27,543 nt of DNA from Clostridia bacterium (GTDB lineage: Bacteria > Bacillota > Clostridia > Christensenellales > Aristaeellaceae). Under the pieces are notes generated by a model. That model was given only the letters and a program-made list of their open reading frames with translations. It was not told where the DNA came from and ran no database searches. The DNA is taken from NCBI GenBank assembly GCA_900769075.1, contig CAAGFE010000001.1, forward strand, positions 1-27,543. The letters run 5' to 3'. This document shows positions 15,279-23,075 of this stretch, one piece after another. The translations under genes were made by a program, and so were the position numbers. Position 1 is the first letter of the stretch. Each line of letters starts with the position of its first letter.

Positions 15279-15938
15279 TCAGGAGATCAGCAACCCATCC
15301 TTGATCCGCAGCGGAATGTCTGCATGCTTGGCAACTTCCGGGTCATGGGTGACGATGATGACGGTGCATCCCTGCTCGTCCACCAGCTGGCGAAAGCTCC
15401 GCATGACGATCTGCGTATTGCTGCTGTCGAGGCTCCCCGTGGGCTCATCGGCCAGCAGGAGCTTGACCTCTGCGCAGAACGCGCGCGCAATGGCGACGCG
15501 CTGCTGTTCGCCGCCTGACAGCATGGAGGGCATCCGCTTGAAGTAAGCATCATCCAAGCCCAATGCACGCAATTGCTTCGCTGCTCTTTCATACGCTTCT
15601 GCGCGCGGCACCTTGCGCAGCTGCAGCGACAGAGCTGCATTTTCCAGGACGGTCAGGTGCGGGAGCAGATTCAGCTCCTGATAGATCAGGGAGGCAACCT
15701 CTGTGCGGTATCTGTGCGGGGGAATCTGCGTGATGGGCACTTCATCCATACAGATGTCACCGGCAGTCGGGCGGGCGAATCCCATCAGAAGAGACAGCAG
15801 GGTGCTTTTGCCGCTGCCGCTGGCGCCCATGATGGTATAGAGCTTTCCGGGCTCTAAGGTGTAGGTTACGCCTCTGAGCGCATCCACCCGCTGATGCTTG
15901 CCGATATAGCTGTACGCAACATTTGTCAGCCGAATCAT
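15279..15938 (-). CDS. ABC transporter ATP-binding protein (MacB/LolD type)
   Basis: The 219-residue ATPase of a mechanotransmission-type ABC system (MacB/LolCDE/FtsE group), which drives two FtsX-like permeases encoded just upstream. Walker A is GASGSGKST (38-46), the signature is LSGGEQQR (140-147), Walker B is LLLADEP (160-166) and the switch His is His198 in VTHD. Q-loop YQELNLLPHLTVLEN is present. The start at 15938 has AAGGAGG 8 bases upstream and lies two bases after the second permease stop, so the three genes are one unit. Substrate unknown; relatives export peptides, lipoproteins or toxins, or work in stress sensing. Confidence 0.95.
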   Translation of the reverse strand: MIRLTNVAYSYIGKHQRVDALRGVTYTLEPGKLYTIMGASGSGKSTLLSLLMGFARPTAGDICMDEVPITQIPPHRYRTEVASLIYQELNLLPHLTVLENAALSLQLRKVPRAEAYERAAKQLRALGLDDAYFKRMPSMLSGGEQQRVAIARAFCAEVKLLLADEPTGSLDSSNTQIVMRSFRQLVDEQGCTVIIVTHDPEVAKHADIPLRIKDGLLIS

Positions 15939-15940
15939 GT

Positions 15941-17062
15941 TCAGGCCTCCTTCTTCTTGATCTGCTGCAGAATGGGTTGATGCACCTGATAGGCAATGCT
16001 GACTGCTGCCCCCAGCAGAAAAGCGCAGAGGATGGGCAAAACCCGTGCAACAGGAAGGGGCGTGAAGCACATGGCGGCCAGCAATCCCAACGTGCAGGAC
16101 AGGCCCACCTCAAGCAGACTTGCTGCGATCACATCGAAGCGGCGATACCCAAGGCTCACAAGCAGCACCTGTTCCCAGCTGCGCACGCGGAACAGCAGAT
16201 AGGTCACGCACCATCCGCAAAACAGGACGCTGAGCAGCAGGATGGGGGCAATCAGCCGAACCACCGCCAGGTTTCGCTTTGCATACAGCATATTCTGCTG
16301 GTATTGCAGATCCTGAATGAGCAGGAGTTCACGGGAAGCTTCGCCAATGGCGTTGTCCGTTGCGAAGATGTTTTCCAGCGCGGCACACAGCGGGGCTAGC
16401 CTGGTATTGTCAGCCACCAGGAACGAAAACTCATCCAGCGATTGACCGTATCTGCCAAGCTGCGCGTATTCGTCCCGATACACCTGCCAGGGGACGATCA
16501 CGGTGCGCTCTCTGTCTGCGATGGTTCCTGCAACCGGAATCCGCCGGGCTGTGCCATCCGGCATTTGCAGCCGGATGCTGCCGTCGGCGCATACAGCGCT
16601 CAGATCCCCGCTGATGATGCACGCTTCCATGACACCGTCCAGAAAATCCTCTGTCCAGTCCCCAGTCATGGATACGAAGCTGGTGCGAATGGGGGCCCAT
16701 GCGTCCTTGCTGTTCACCGCAACAAACGACACCATCTTCAGCGAATCCGCCAGCTGAACGTCGTCCATATGCGTGACGATGCGAACGGTCTTCATCTCGT
16801 CTCGCAAGCCGAACGCATTCTCATAATAGGGGCCCTGCGCATAGGCATAGCTCACCTGCAGCTGATCTGTTCGCCCCGTTGCCCGGTCAGACAGAACGCA
16901 CCATACCTCTGTATAGCGGGCAAGGGCGTCAATATCCTCCTGGCGCTTCTGCATGGCTTCCTGCACATACGAAATCAAAACGGTCAGCAGCAGAAACGCC
17001 GCAAGGAGAATCAGCATCGCTGCAGGCCGCCGGTAGATGCGCTTGACCGTTAGATACATCAT
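15941..17062 (-). CDS. FtsX-like ABC permease, smaller subunit
   Basis: A 373-residue permease with the MacB/FtsX layout: one N-terminal helix (about 14-32), an extracytoplasmic domain of about 220 residues (to about 260), then three C-terminal helices. The motif RSWEQVLLVSLGYRRFDVIA between the second and third helices is the cytoplasmic coupling region that meets the ATPase. The ATG at 17062 overlaps the stop of the larger permease in ATGA, and AAGGAGG lies 8 bases before. It differs clearly from its partner in length and sequence, so they likely form a heterodimer as LolC and LolE do. Base composition is a little less GC-rich than the flanking operons, by eye. Confidence 0.82.
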   Translation of the reverse strand: MMYLTVKRIYRRPAAMLILLAAFLLLTVLISYVQEAMQKRQEDIDALARYTEVWCVLSDRATGRTDQLQVSYAYAQGPYYENAFGLRDEMKTVRIVTHMDDVQLADSLKMVSFVAVNSKDAWAPIRTSFVSMTGDWTEDFLDGVMEACIISGDLSAVCADGSIRLQMPDGTARRIPVAGTIADRERTVIVPWQVYRDEYAQLGRYGQSLDEFSFLVADNTRLAPLCAALENIFATDNAIGEASRELLLIQDLQYQQNMLYAKRNLAVVRLIAPILLLSVLFCGWCVTYLLFRVRSWEQVLLVSLGYRRFDVIAASLLEVGLSCTLGLLAAMCFTPLPVARVLPILCAFLLGAAVSIAYQVHQPILQQIKKKEA

Positions 17063-18966
17063 GCTGCCTTCCTCCTTCCCTGCATGGGCTTGTCCTGGCA
17101 AGCGCAGCCCGGCAGGAGCATCATGGCATCCATCACCAGCAGGAGGGAAGCGTGAATCCCCCAGATGGCAAGCTGCTGGGACATGGTCAGATGGATGCTC
17201 GATACCTGCTGGAGCACCGTATTCCGGAATACATTCAGGGAAAGAAGGCTGTATTCATTCATCAGCTCAATGAAGGAGCTGTTCAGACAATACGAAATGC
17301 CGTTGCCGAGCAGCCATGCGCACAGGGAAATCAGGCACAGGCCGGCTGCGTAATAGGTGCAGACCCATCCACGGGTTGCGCCGAGCCGAACGAGAATCCG
17401 ATGCTCATGCCGCCGCTGCAGGGTATAGAAGCCCAGCACGCAGAGCACAAGAAGGACTTCCGCTGTGACGCAGATGATCAGCAGCAGCCGCGCGTCAGCA
17501 GCCATGCATTGAACGAGGGCCGCGATCCGGTGATACCCGTTATCGTGAACCTTGTACAGGTCCTCCATCCCAATGCCTGCCAATGCCTGCACAAAGGCGC
17601 CTGATTGCCCCTTGGACAGGACAAAGGTTTGCAGGACGGGCAGCTTCGTCCCGATTTGGGTTTCGGGGATGCTTAGGCTGTATCCCATATTCGTTTGGAT
17701 CCTCTGCGCCGGAATCACCCCGGTGGGCAGCGTCGTTTCCGGCACAAGGATGGTATGCAGCGGCAGACTGTCGATGTGCTCCTGGGCTGCCGGGCCGCTG
17801 TAGATGCCGATAACTGTGTACTCCGCCGCGGTCCTTTCAAAGGCGTCGGGCATGGCATTCATATGAAACTGAGCTGCATCCGTTGTCGCGTTGATGTTGT
17901 AGAGCGAACCATTGTCGAACACGGACAGGGACAGTCTGCTGCCAAGCTGCAAGCCGTTTCGCTCCGCAAGCTGCTTGCTGATGACACAGACGTCAGCGCC
18001 GCTTTTGAGTTCATCGGCGGAAAAGTCCCGTCCCTCCGTCAGATAGTACAGCCCGGTGTGAAAGCTCATCAGGCCATTCAGCCCGGCTGTGCCGAGCCCG
18101 TAGACCGGAACGGTTTCCCGTAGCTCCCTGACCGAATCCACGAGGTTACTGACCCGATCATCGGAGGGCGAAAGTATTTCCGGATGATCCTTGTCCGGCA
18201 GCCGCCATCGGAGCAGTCCCTTTTCATAGTATTGGGACGTCATCTTCTGATAGGGCCTCAGCGCATGACAAAGCAGGCTGCGCTGGGATACATCCTCCTC
18301 ATAGCCTTGGATTTCCCCAACACCATAGAGATAGGTGGTCGTGGTGTATCGTCCCCACACCACATATTGTTCGCCAGGCCGAACCAGCGGATTGCCGTCC
18401 TCATCGAATCCGATTTCCTCAAGGCGCACTGTCAGCGCATCCGGCACGGGATAGTCCGGATGAATCGAAAGCGCTTCATTCACGTCTGCCGAAAAGCGCA
18501 TCAGATCATCCTCAAAAACCGGCTCGGAGGTGCAGGTCACCCGAAAGGCAGCGTAGTTCACACCGGCGCTTTCGGGGAGAATCGCATGACCGGAACCGTA
18601 CTTTGAGGGCACAATCAGGCCGTGGACGATGGCGCCAACCGCGCGGCCCTCACTTTGGGCCGTGACCAGGCGTTCGTCGGCGATGACGGCGCTGAAGCCG
18701 TCCGCCGGGTATGCCCGCCGGATCTCTCTTCCGCCGGATGAATAGGTCAGCTGCAAGGAAGAGGATTGTCTGTCATATGCCACATCATAGGATCGGCTTG
18801 GAGAGGCGAGCGTCGAATATGCATCGTCAATGGCTTCCACCTGCTGGCAGGTGACCATGTAGGAGATCCATCCGAAGTTCCCGATGACGATGGAGACCGA
18901 CAGCAGCAGGATGACCGCGATGGTGATTGCCCTGTTCCGCAGGACCTTATCTATGCCGTATTGCAT
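17059..18966 (-). CDS. FtsX-like ABC permease, large subunit
   Basis: A 635-residue permease of the MacB/FtsX group. The first helix is at about 13-37 (AITIAVILLLSVSIVIGNFG). An extracytoplasmic domain of roughly 450 residues follows, then three helices in the last 150 residues, with the coupling motif HRILVRLGATRGWV. The large outer domain is much longer than the usual MacB periplasmic domain of about 200-250 residues and may bind a ligand or partner. I start at MQYGIDKVLRNRA (18966), which has AAAGGTGG about 12 bases upstream. Starts at 18990, 18999 or 19020 are possible. It follows the EamA gene closely and overlaps the small permease by four bases. Confidence 0.82.
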   Translation of the reverse strand: MQYGIDKVLRNRAITIAVILLLSVSIVIGNFGWISYMVTCQQVEAIDDAYSTLASPSRSYDVAYDRQSSSLQLTYSSGGREIRRAYPADGFSAVIADERLVTAQSEGRAVGAIVHGLIVPSKYGSGHAILPESAGVNYAAFRVTCTSEPVFEDDLMRFSADVNEALSIHPDYPVPDALTVRLEEIGFDEDGNPLVRPGEQYVVWGRYTTTTYLYGVGEIQGYEEDVSQRSLLCHALRPYQKMTSQYYEKGLLRWRLPDKDHPEILSPSDDRVSNLVDSVRELRETVPVYGLGTAGLNGLMSFHTGLYYLTEGRDFSADELKSGADVCVISKQLAERNGLQLGSRLSLSVFDNGSLYNINATTDAAQFHMNAMPDAFERTAAEYTVIGIYSGPAAQEHIDSLPLHTILVPETTLPTGVIPAQRIQTNMGYSLSIPETQIGTKLPVLQTFVLSKGQSGAFVQALAGIGMEDLYKVHDNGYHRIAALVQCMAADARLLLIICVTAEVLLVLCVLGFYTLQRRHEHRILVRLGATRGWVCTYYAAGLCLISLCAWLLGNGISYCLNSSFIELMNEYSLLSLNVFRNTVLQQVSSIHLTMSQQLAIWGIHASLLLVMDAMMLLPGCACQDKPMQGRRKAA

Positions 18967-19033
18967 CAGGATCGCAAACCACCTTTCCATGATGAGCATC
19001 CATGCGGATGACACAGGCATCCCGAAAAACGCA

Positions 19034-19903
19034 TCACTTCCGACGCAGGAAGGAAAGCTGCGTCTCGGAGATGATGACGCTGATGAAGATGAGCGCAAAG
19101 CCGCAGCCGAGCTGGAAGGTCAATTCCTCCCGTCCCAGCAGCACGGAAAAAATTACCCCAAAGACGCTCTCCAGGCTGAGCAGAATGGCGCTCTGGCTGG
19201 GAGGCGTCAGGCTTTGCCCCACGGATTGGAGCACGAGGGTCGCTGCGGTGGCAAACACCGTCAGGTACATTAGCTGGGGCCAGATCGCCGGGGCAGGCAA
19301 GGCTGTGCCCTGCTCAAACAGCAGCGTGCAGCCCCAGGACAAAATGCCCACCACCGCAAATTGGAGGATGGTCAGCACAATGGGATCCTCCCGGCTGCCA
19401 AAGTGCCCCAGGGCCATGATATGCAGCGCGTAGAACACGCTGGACAGCAGCGTCAGCATTTCGCCCTTGCCAAGGCGAAGGCTGTCCGACAGGGAAATCA
19501 TCCCAATACCGATCAGGCACAGCAGCGCCGCGATCCAGTTATACCCCGTCGGGCGCTTGCCGAAAAAGCCCCAGCTCATGAAGGGCACAATCACGCAGTA
19601 GACCGCCGTGAGGAAGGCATTGGTACCGGGCGTGATGGTTTTCAGCCCGAAGGTCTGGGCGGCGTAGGCACACAGCAGCAGCACGCCGCAGATGACCCCG
19701 TGTCCCAGCTGGGCCGGGCCGACTTTTTTCAGCCGCCGGAGGAAGAGAAGCGCCAGCAGTGCGCAGGCCAGCGTGAAGCGGAGGGCCAGCAGCTGGAACA
19801 CGGGGACATCGGCCACCGCATCCTTCATCACAATGAAGGAGCTGCCCCAAATGACGGTGGCCGTCAGCAATGCTAAACGGCCGCCCATAGGATGGTTCTT
19901 CAT
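19034..19903 (-). CDS. EamA/DMT family transporter
   Basis: A 289-residue member of the drug/metabolite transporter superfamily with ten predicted helices in two EamA repeats. The first repeat starts ALLTATVIWGSSFIVMKDAV (about 11-30) and the second MLTLLSSVFYALHIMALG (about 149-166). The repeat ends TPPSQSAILLSLESVFGVIFSVLLGRE are typical. Substrates of this group are amino acids, nucleobases or other small metabolites; none can be assigned. The start at 19903 has only a weak AAGGGT before it. It lies 14 bases after the DUF853 gene and about 70 bases before the large ABC permease, so all five genes may be one transcript. Confidence 0.93.
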   Translation of the reverse strand: MKNHPMGGRLALLTATVIWGSSFIVMKDAVADVPVFQLLALRFTLACALLALLFLRRLKKVGPAQLGHGVICGVLLLCAYAAQTFGLKTITPGTNAFLTAVYCVIVPFMSWGFFGKRPTGYNWIAALLCLIGIGMISLSDSLRLGKGEMLTLLSSVFYALHIMALGHFGSREDPIVLTILQFAVVGILSWGCTLLFEQGTALPAPAIWPQLMYLTVFATAATLVLQSVGQSLTPPSQSAILLSLESVFGVIFSVLLGREELTFQLGCGFALIFISVIISETQLSFLRRK

Positions 19904-19917
19904 TCAATCTACCCTTG

Positions 19918-21828
19918 TTATTTCTTTTTGAAAACGCCCATGATGCTGCGGGTGAGCGTCTTGGTCACCTCACGGGTGACGGTGCTGATGGCGGTATTCT
20001 GCACGCGGCCCAGCACGGAGTCATTCTTGCGGGCCCGGGCGGCGCGCTCCTCGCGCAGCTCATCGTTGCGCTGACGGCGTTCTTCGGCCTTGCGCTCCTT
20101 TTCGGCCCGGGCGGCTTCCTTGGCGGCCTTTTCGGCCTCGGCCCGCTGCTTTTCCAGCTCTCGGGCGCTCAGGGGCCTGGTGCCGGCCGCTGCCTGCGCT
20201 GCGGGCACATAGTTGCCCGTCGCCGGATCCAGCTGCATGGTCATCATCTGCTGTTTGTACTGGCCCGTGACGGGGTCGAACACCATCACCGACATCTGCT
20301 GGACAAGCATTGCCTGCTGTTCCGGCGCTGCCTGCAGGGTCGGCACGGGCTGCTGGGCGGGCGCCGTCTGCCAGGCCGGAGCAGCCTGTGCTGCCGCGGT
20401 CATCTGGGGCAGTTCGCGCTGGACATAGCCGCCGGTGGCAGGGTCGAACACCATGAAGCCCTGGGACTTGACCGCCGTGGGGGCTGCGGTGGAAATCTGG
20501 GGCGCAGCCTGCAGAACCGGCGAAGCCTGCTGCCAGGTTTGCTGCTGCCGGAAGGAGGCCGCCAGCTGCTCGTAGGCGCTCTCGCGGTCAATCGCCTCAT
20601 CATACACGCCGGCAAAGTAGCTCGTGCGGATTTCCTCCGCGCGCACCTCGGGGCTGATGGCTTCCATCGAGGACTGGGGCGGCAGGATGATCGCCCGCTC
20701 CACGACGCCGGGCGCGCCGTCCTCATCCAGGAAGGACACCAGTGCCTCGCCGGTTTTCAGCTGGGTGATGGCTTCCTCGGTGTCAAAGGCGGGATTGGCG
20801 CGGAAGGTCTGGGCAGCGGTGCGCACAGCCTTCTGATCCAGGGGGGTATAAGCCCGCAGGGCATGCTGGATCCGGTTGCCAAGCTGACCCAGAATGGACA
20901 TGGGGATGTCACAGGGGTTCTGGGTGATGAAGTACACGCCCACCGCCTTGGAGCGAATCAGGCGCACAACCTGCTCCAGCTTTTCCAGCAGGGCGGGAGA
21001 GCAGTCGTTGAAGAGCAGGTGGGCCTCATCAAAGAAGAACACCATGCGGGGCTTGTCCAGATCACCGGCCTCGGGCAGCAGCTCATACAGCTCGGACAGC
21101 ATCCACAGCATGAAGGTGGAATACATCTTCGGGTGCTGGAACAGCTCGTCCGCCGCCAGGATGTTGATCACGCCCTTGCCGTCACCGGCCACCTGCATCC
21201 AGTCGGCAATGTTCAGCGCGGGTTCGCCGAAGAACAGGTCGCCGCCCTCATCCTCCAGCACACCCACTGCCCGCTGAATCGCACCCACGGTGGCGGAGGA
21301 AATGTTGCCGTAATCCAGGGTATAGCTGCGGGCGTTTTCCCCCACATAGGCCAGCATGGCCTTCAAATCCTTCAGATCCAGCAGGAGCATGCCCTCGTCA
21401 TCCGCGATGCGGAAGAGGATGGAAAGCACCCCGCTCTGGGTGTCGTTCAGGCCCAGCATGCGGGCAAGGAGCATGGGGCCCATTTCGCTCACCGTGGTGC
21501 GCACGGGATGGCCCTGTTTGCCGTATACATCCCAGAACACGGAAGGGAAGTCGCAGTATTGGAAGGAGGGCACGCCGCATTTGACCAGGCGCTTGGCGAT
21601 GCCGTCGCTGTGCTGACCGACCTCGACCATCCCGGCCAGGTCGCCCTTGATATCCGCCAGAAACACCGGCACGCCCATGCTGGAGAAGCCCTCCGCCAGC
21701 ACCTTGAGGGAAACGGTCTTGCCCGTCCCGGTCGCACCGGCGATCAGGCCGTGACGGTTGGCCATCTGCGGCAGCAAACAAACGGGCTGTTGACCCGTAC
21801 CGACCCAAATCCTGCTTTCGTACAGCAT
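19918..21828 (-). CDS. HerA-like ATPase, DUF853 family
   Basis: A 636-residue P-loop ATPase of the HerA/FtsK superfamily, DUF853 group (YjgR of Escherichia coli). Biochemical role is not established. Walker A is GATGTGKT at 31-38, Walker B is in MVFFFDEAHLLF, and FLADIKGDLAGM and VYFITQNPCDIP are family landmarks. Residues up to about 450 form the ATPase. After that comes a low-complexity Ala/Gln/Pro stretch with three DPxTGxY motifs, then a charged coiled coil (about 560-610) and a basic tail ending FKKK. The start at 21828 has AGGAGG 7 bases before it and a strong promoter further up. The longer frame reaching 21921 runs into that promoter and is rejected. Confidence 0.93.
   Translation of the reverse strand: MLYESRIWVGTGQQPVCLLPQMANRHGLIAGATGTGKTVSLKVLAEGFSSMGVPVFLADIKGDLAGMVEVGQHSDGIAKRLVKCGVPSFQYCDFPSVFWDVYGKQGHPVRTTVSEMGPMLLARMLGLNDTQSGVLSILFRIADDEGMLLLDLKDLKAMLAYVGENARSYTLDYGNISSATVGAIQRAVGVLEDEGGDLFFGEPALNIADWMQVAGDGKGVINILAADELFQHPKMYSTFMLWMLSELYELLPEAGDLDKPRMVFFFDEAHLLFNDCSPALLEKLEQVVRLIRSKAVGVYFITQNPCDIPMSILGQLGNRIQHALRAYTPLDQKAVRTAAQTFRANPAFDTEEAITQLKTGEALVSFLDEDGAPGVVERAIILPPQSSMEAISPEVRAEEIRTSYFAGVYDEAIDRESAYEQLAASFRQQQTWQQASPVLQAAPQISTAAPTAVKSQGFMVFDPATGGYVQRELPQMTAAAQAAPAWQTAPAQQPVPTLQAAPEQQAMLVQQMSVMVFDPVTGQYKQQMMTMQLDPATGNYVPAAQAAAGTRPLSARELEKQRAEAEKAAKEAARAEKERKAEERRQRNDELREERAARARKNDSVLGRVQNTAISTVTREVTKTLTRSIMGVFKKK
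20205..20465 (-). repeat. Three DPxTGxY repeats inside the DUF853 protein
   Basis: In the C-terminal linker the motif occurs three times: VFDPATGGYVQ, VFDPVTGQYKQ and LDPATGNYVP. The spacers are rich in Ala, Gln and Pro. The repeats look like degenerate copies of one unit of unknown role. Confidence 0.7.
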
Positions 21829-21885
21829 ATGAAAACCTCCTGTCTTTTGTTTCGGGAATGAACGAATGGATACGATCAGATTTAT

Positions 21886-21914
21886 ATTGTACACAATTTC
21901 TCCCCGTGCGTCAA
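21886..21914 (-). promoter_or_regulatory. Promoter of the DUF853 operon
   Basis: On the minus strand TTGACG (21909-21914) and TACAAT (21886-21891) are 17 bases apart, 58 bases before the DUF853 start. Confidence 0.82.
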
Positions 21915-22015
21915 GGGCCACCGGCGCTTCCCTGCCCGGGTGAAAAGGCCGGCTTTCCCCACCCGGCCCTTGCTCCCCAGCGAATGCAATTCCTCCATTA
22001 TTTTTTGCGCTCCCC

Positions 22016-22044
22016 TTGACAATCCGCGAGAAAACAGGTATACT
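22016..22044 (+). promoter_or_regulatory. Promoter of rpmH
   Basis: A consensus -35 TTGACA (22016-22021) and TATACT (22039-22044) with a 17-base spacer, 70 bases before rpmH. This is the strongest promoter by consensus in the window, as expected for a ribosomal protein gene. Confidence 0.88.
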
Positions 22045-22113
22045 GTAACGGCTGTGAAGTTAGCAATGCAGGGATGCTATGCCCTGATAGACAAAACGTG
22101 AGGAGTGTTGACC

Positions 22114-22248
22114 ATGTTCCGTACCTACCAGCCCAAGAAGCGTCAGCGCAGCAAGGTGCACGGTTTCCGTGCCCGTATGTCCACCAAGAACGGCCGTCGT
22201 GTGCTTGCCGCCCGCCGTCGTCGTGGCCGCAAGGAGCTGACTGTGTAA
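22114..22248 (+). CDS. rpmH: Ribosomal protein L34
   Basis: The 44-residue 50S subunit protein bL34. It starts MFRTYQPKKRQRSKVHGFRA and continues RMSTKNGRRVLAARRRRGRK before ELTV, nearly the textbook sequence; the first residues usually read MKRTYQP, so Phe at position 2 is a small variation. GAGGAG lies 9 bases before the ATG. It opens the conserved rpmH-rnpA-yidD-yidC-jag block. In most bacteria dnaA lies beside it in the opposite direction; here the divergent neighbour is the DUF853 gene. Confidence 0.98.
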   Translation: MFRTYQPKKRQRSKVHGFRARMSTKNGRRVLAARRRRGRKELTV

Positions 22249-22286
22249 TCGGCTGTCCCGATTGCGCACACCATTGTGTGGATAGA

Positions 22287-22327
22287 GCCCGCCCGTGTGC
22301 TTGAACGCATGAAACGGGCGGGCTTTT
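22287..22327 (+). terminator. Terminator or attenuator between rpmH and rnpA
   Basis: GCCCGCCCGT (22287-22296) pairs perfectly with ACGGGCGGGC (22314-22323) and is followed by TTTT. It lies 38 bases after rpmH. With a short T-run it may be partial, letting some transcripts reach rnpA, for which I see no strong promoter. Confidence 0.75.
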
Positions 22328-22418
22328 CCTGTTGTGGCGCCGGGTGTCCGGTGAGCGCATCCGTTCCCTGGTGCAATCCCCTGGGGATGCATCACAATGA
22401 CCAAAAAGGAAGTCAACC

Positions 22419-22790
22419 ATGGAAAGACAGTATCGGCTGCAAAAAAACAGGGCGTTTCAGTACGTTTACCATCGCGGAAAGAGCGTCGCCTGTCGGGATC
22501 TGGTCATGCTCTATGCCAAGGGCAAGGGCATGAAGGTCGGTTTTTCCGTCAGCAAGAAGGTGGGCAACGCCGTCACCCGCAACCGGGTGAAGCGTCGCCT
22601 GCGGGAATGCTTTCGGCCCTATCTGGGGGGCGTAAAAAACGGCCTGTACGTTGTCGTCGCCAGACCCTCAGCCGCGGAGGCCACCTTTCAGTCGCTCCAG
22701 CGGGACGTTCATTATCTGCTGAAGAAGCACAACGTCCTCTCCCCTGCCCTGCATCAGGAGAAGGTTTCTCCTGCGCAGAAGGCGGACTGA
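22419..22790 (+). CDS. rnpA: Ribonuclease P protein component
   Basis: The protein subunit that helps the RNase P RNA bind and cut the 5' leader of precursor tRNAs. The 123-residue product has the usual basic fold with the RNR motif KKVGNAVTRNRVKRRLRE (about 46-63). The N-terminal RLQKNRAFQYVYHRGKSV is also typical. The start at 22419 has AAAAGGAAG 8 bases before it. The C-terminal tail is a few residues longer than in Bacillus. yidD follows 14 bases later. RNase P RNA (rnpB) is not in the window. Confidence 0.97.
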   Translation: MERQYRLQKNRAFQYVYHRGKSVACRDLVMLYAKGKGMKVGFSVSKKVGNAVTRNRVKRRLRECFRPYLGGVKNGLYVVVARPSAAEATFQSLQRDVHYLLKKHNVLSPALHQEKVSPAQKAD

Positions 22791-22804
22791 TCGGGAATCG
22801 CGCC

Positions 22805-23062
22805 ATGAAGCGGTCCTTCCTTGCGAGCGCCATGCTCAAATCGGTGGATTTCTACCGCCGCGCCATCAGCCCCTATAAGGGTGGCCCCACCTGCAAGTAT
22901 GTGCCGACCTGCTCCCAATACGCCAAATCCGCCATCGAGCGGTATGGCGCGGTGAAGGGCGGACAGCTTGCCGCCGCCAGGCTGATGCGCTGCAATCCCT
23001 GGTCGAAGGGCGGGTACGACCCCGTGCCGGAGGATCCGAGCATCACCATGAAAAAAGAATAG
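22805..23062 (+). CDS. yidD: Membrane protein insertion efficiency factor YidD
   Basis: An 85-residue YidD protein, a small membrane-associated factor that improves insertion of proteins through the YidC/Sec route. The hallmark region CKYVPTCSQYAKSAIERYGA (about 31-50) has the three conserved Cys when taken with MRCNPWSKGGYDPVP (about 61-75). An amphipathic N-terminal helix (FLASAMLKSVDFYRRAI) is visible. The ATG at 22805 has only a weak site (CGGGA), so translation may depend on coupling to rnpA. A much longer in-frame reading upstream overlaps rnpA and is rejected. yidC starts 13 bases later. Confidence 0.96.
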   Translation: MKRSFLASAMLKSVDFYRRAISPYKGGPTCKYVPTCSQYAKSAIERYGAVKGGQLAAARLMRCNPWSKGGYDPVPEDPSITMKKE

Positions 23063-23075
23063 GAGGCAACCCCGG

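Noticed and set aside
19915..21861. Long plus-strand open frame (648 codons) opposite the DUF853 gene
   Set aside because: The ATPase motifs, promoter and ribosome site support the minus strand only.
22276..22284. Single near-match to a DnaA box (TGTGGATAG) after rpmH
   Set aside because: One mismatch and no cluster or AT-rich unwinding region nearby, so no evidence for an origin here.
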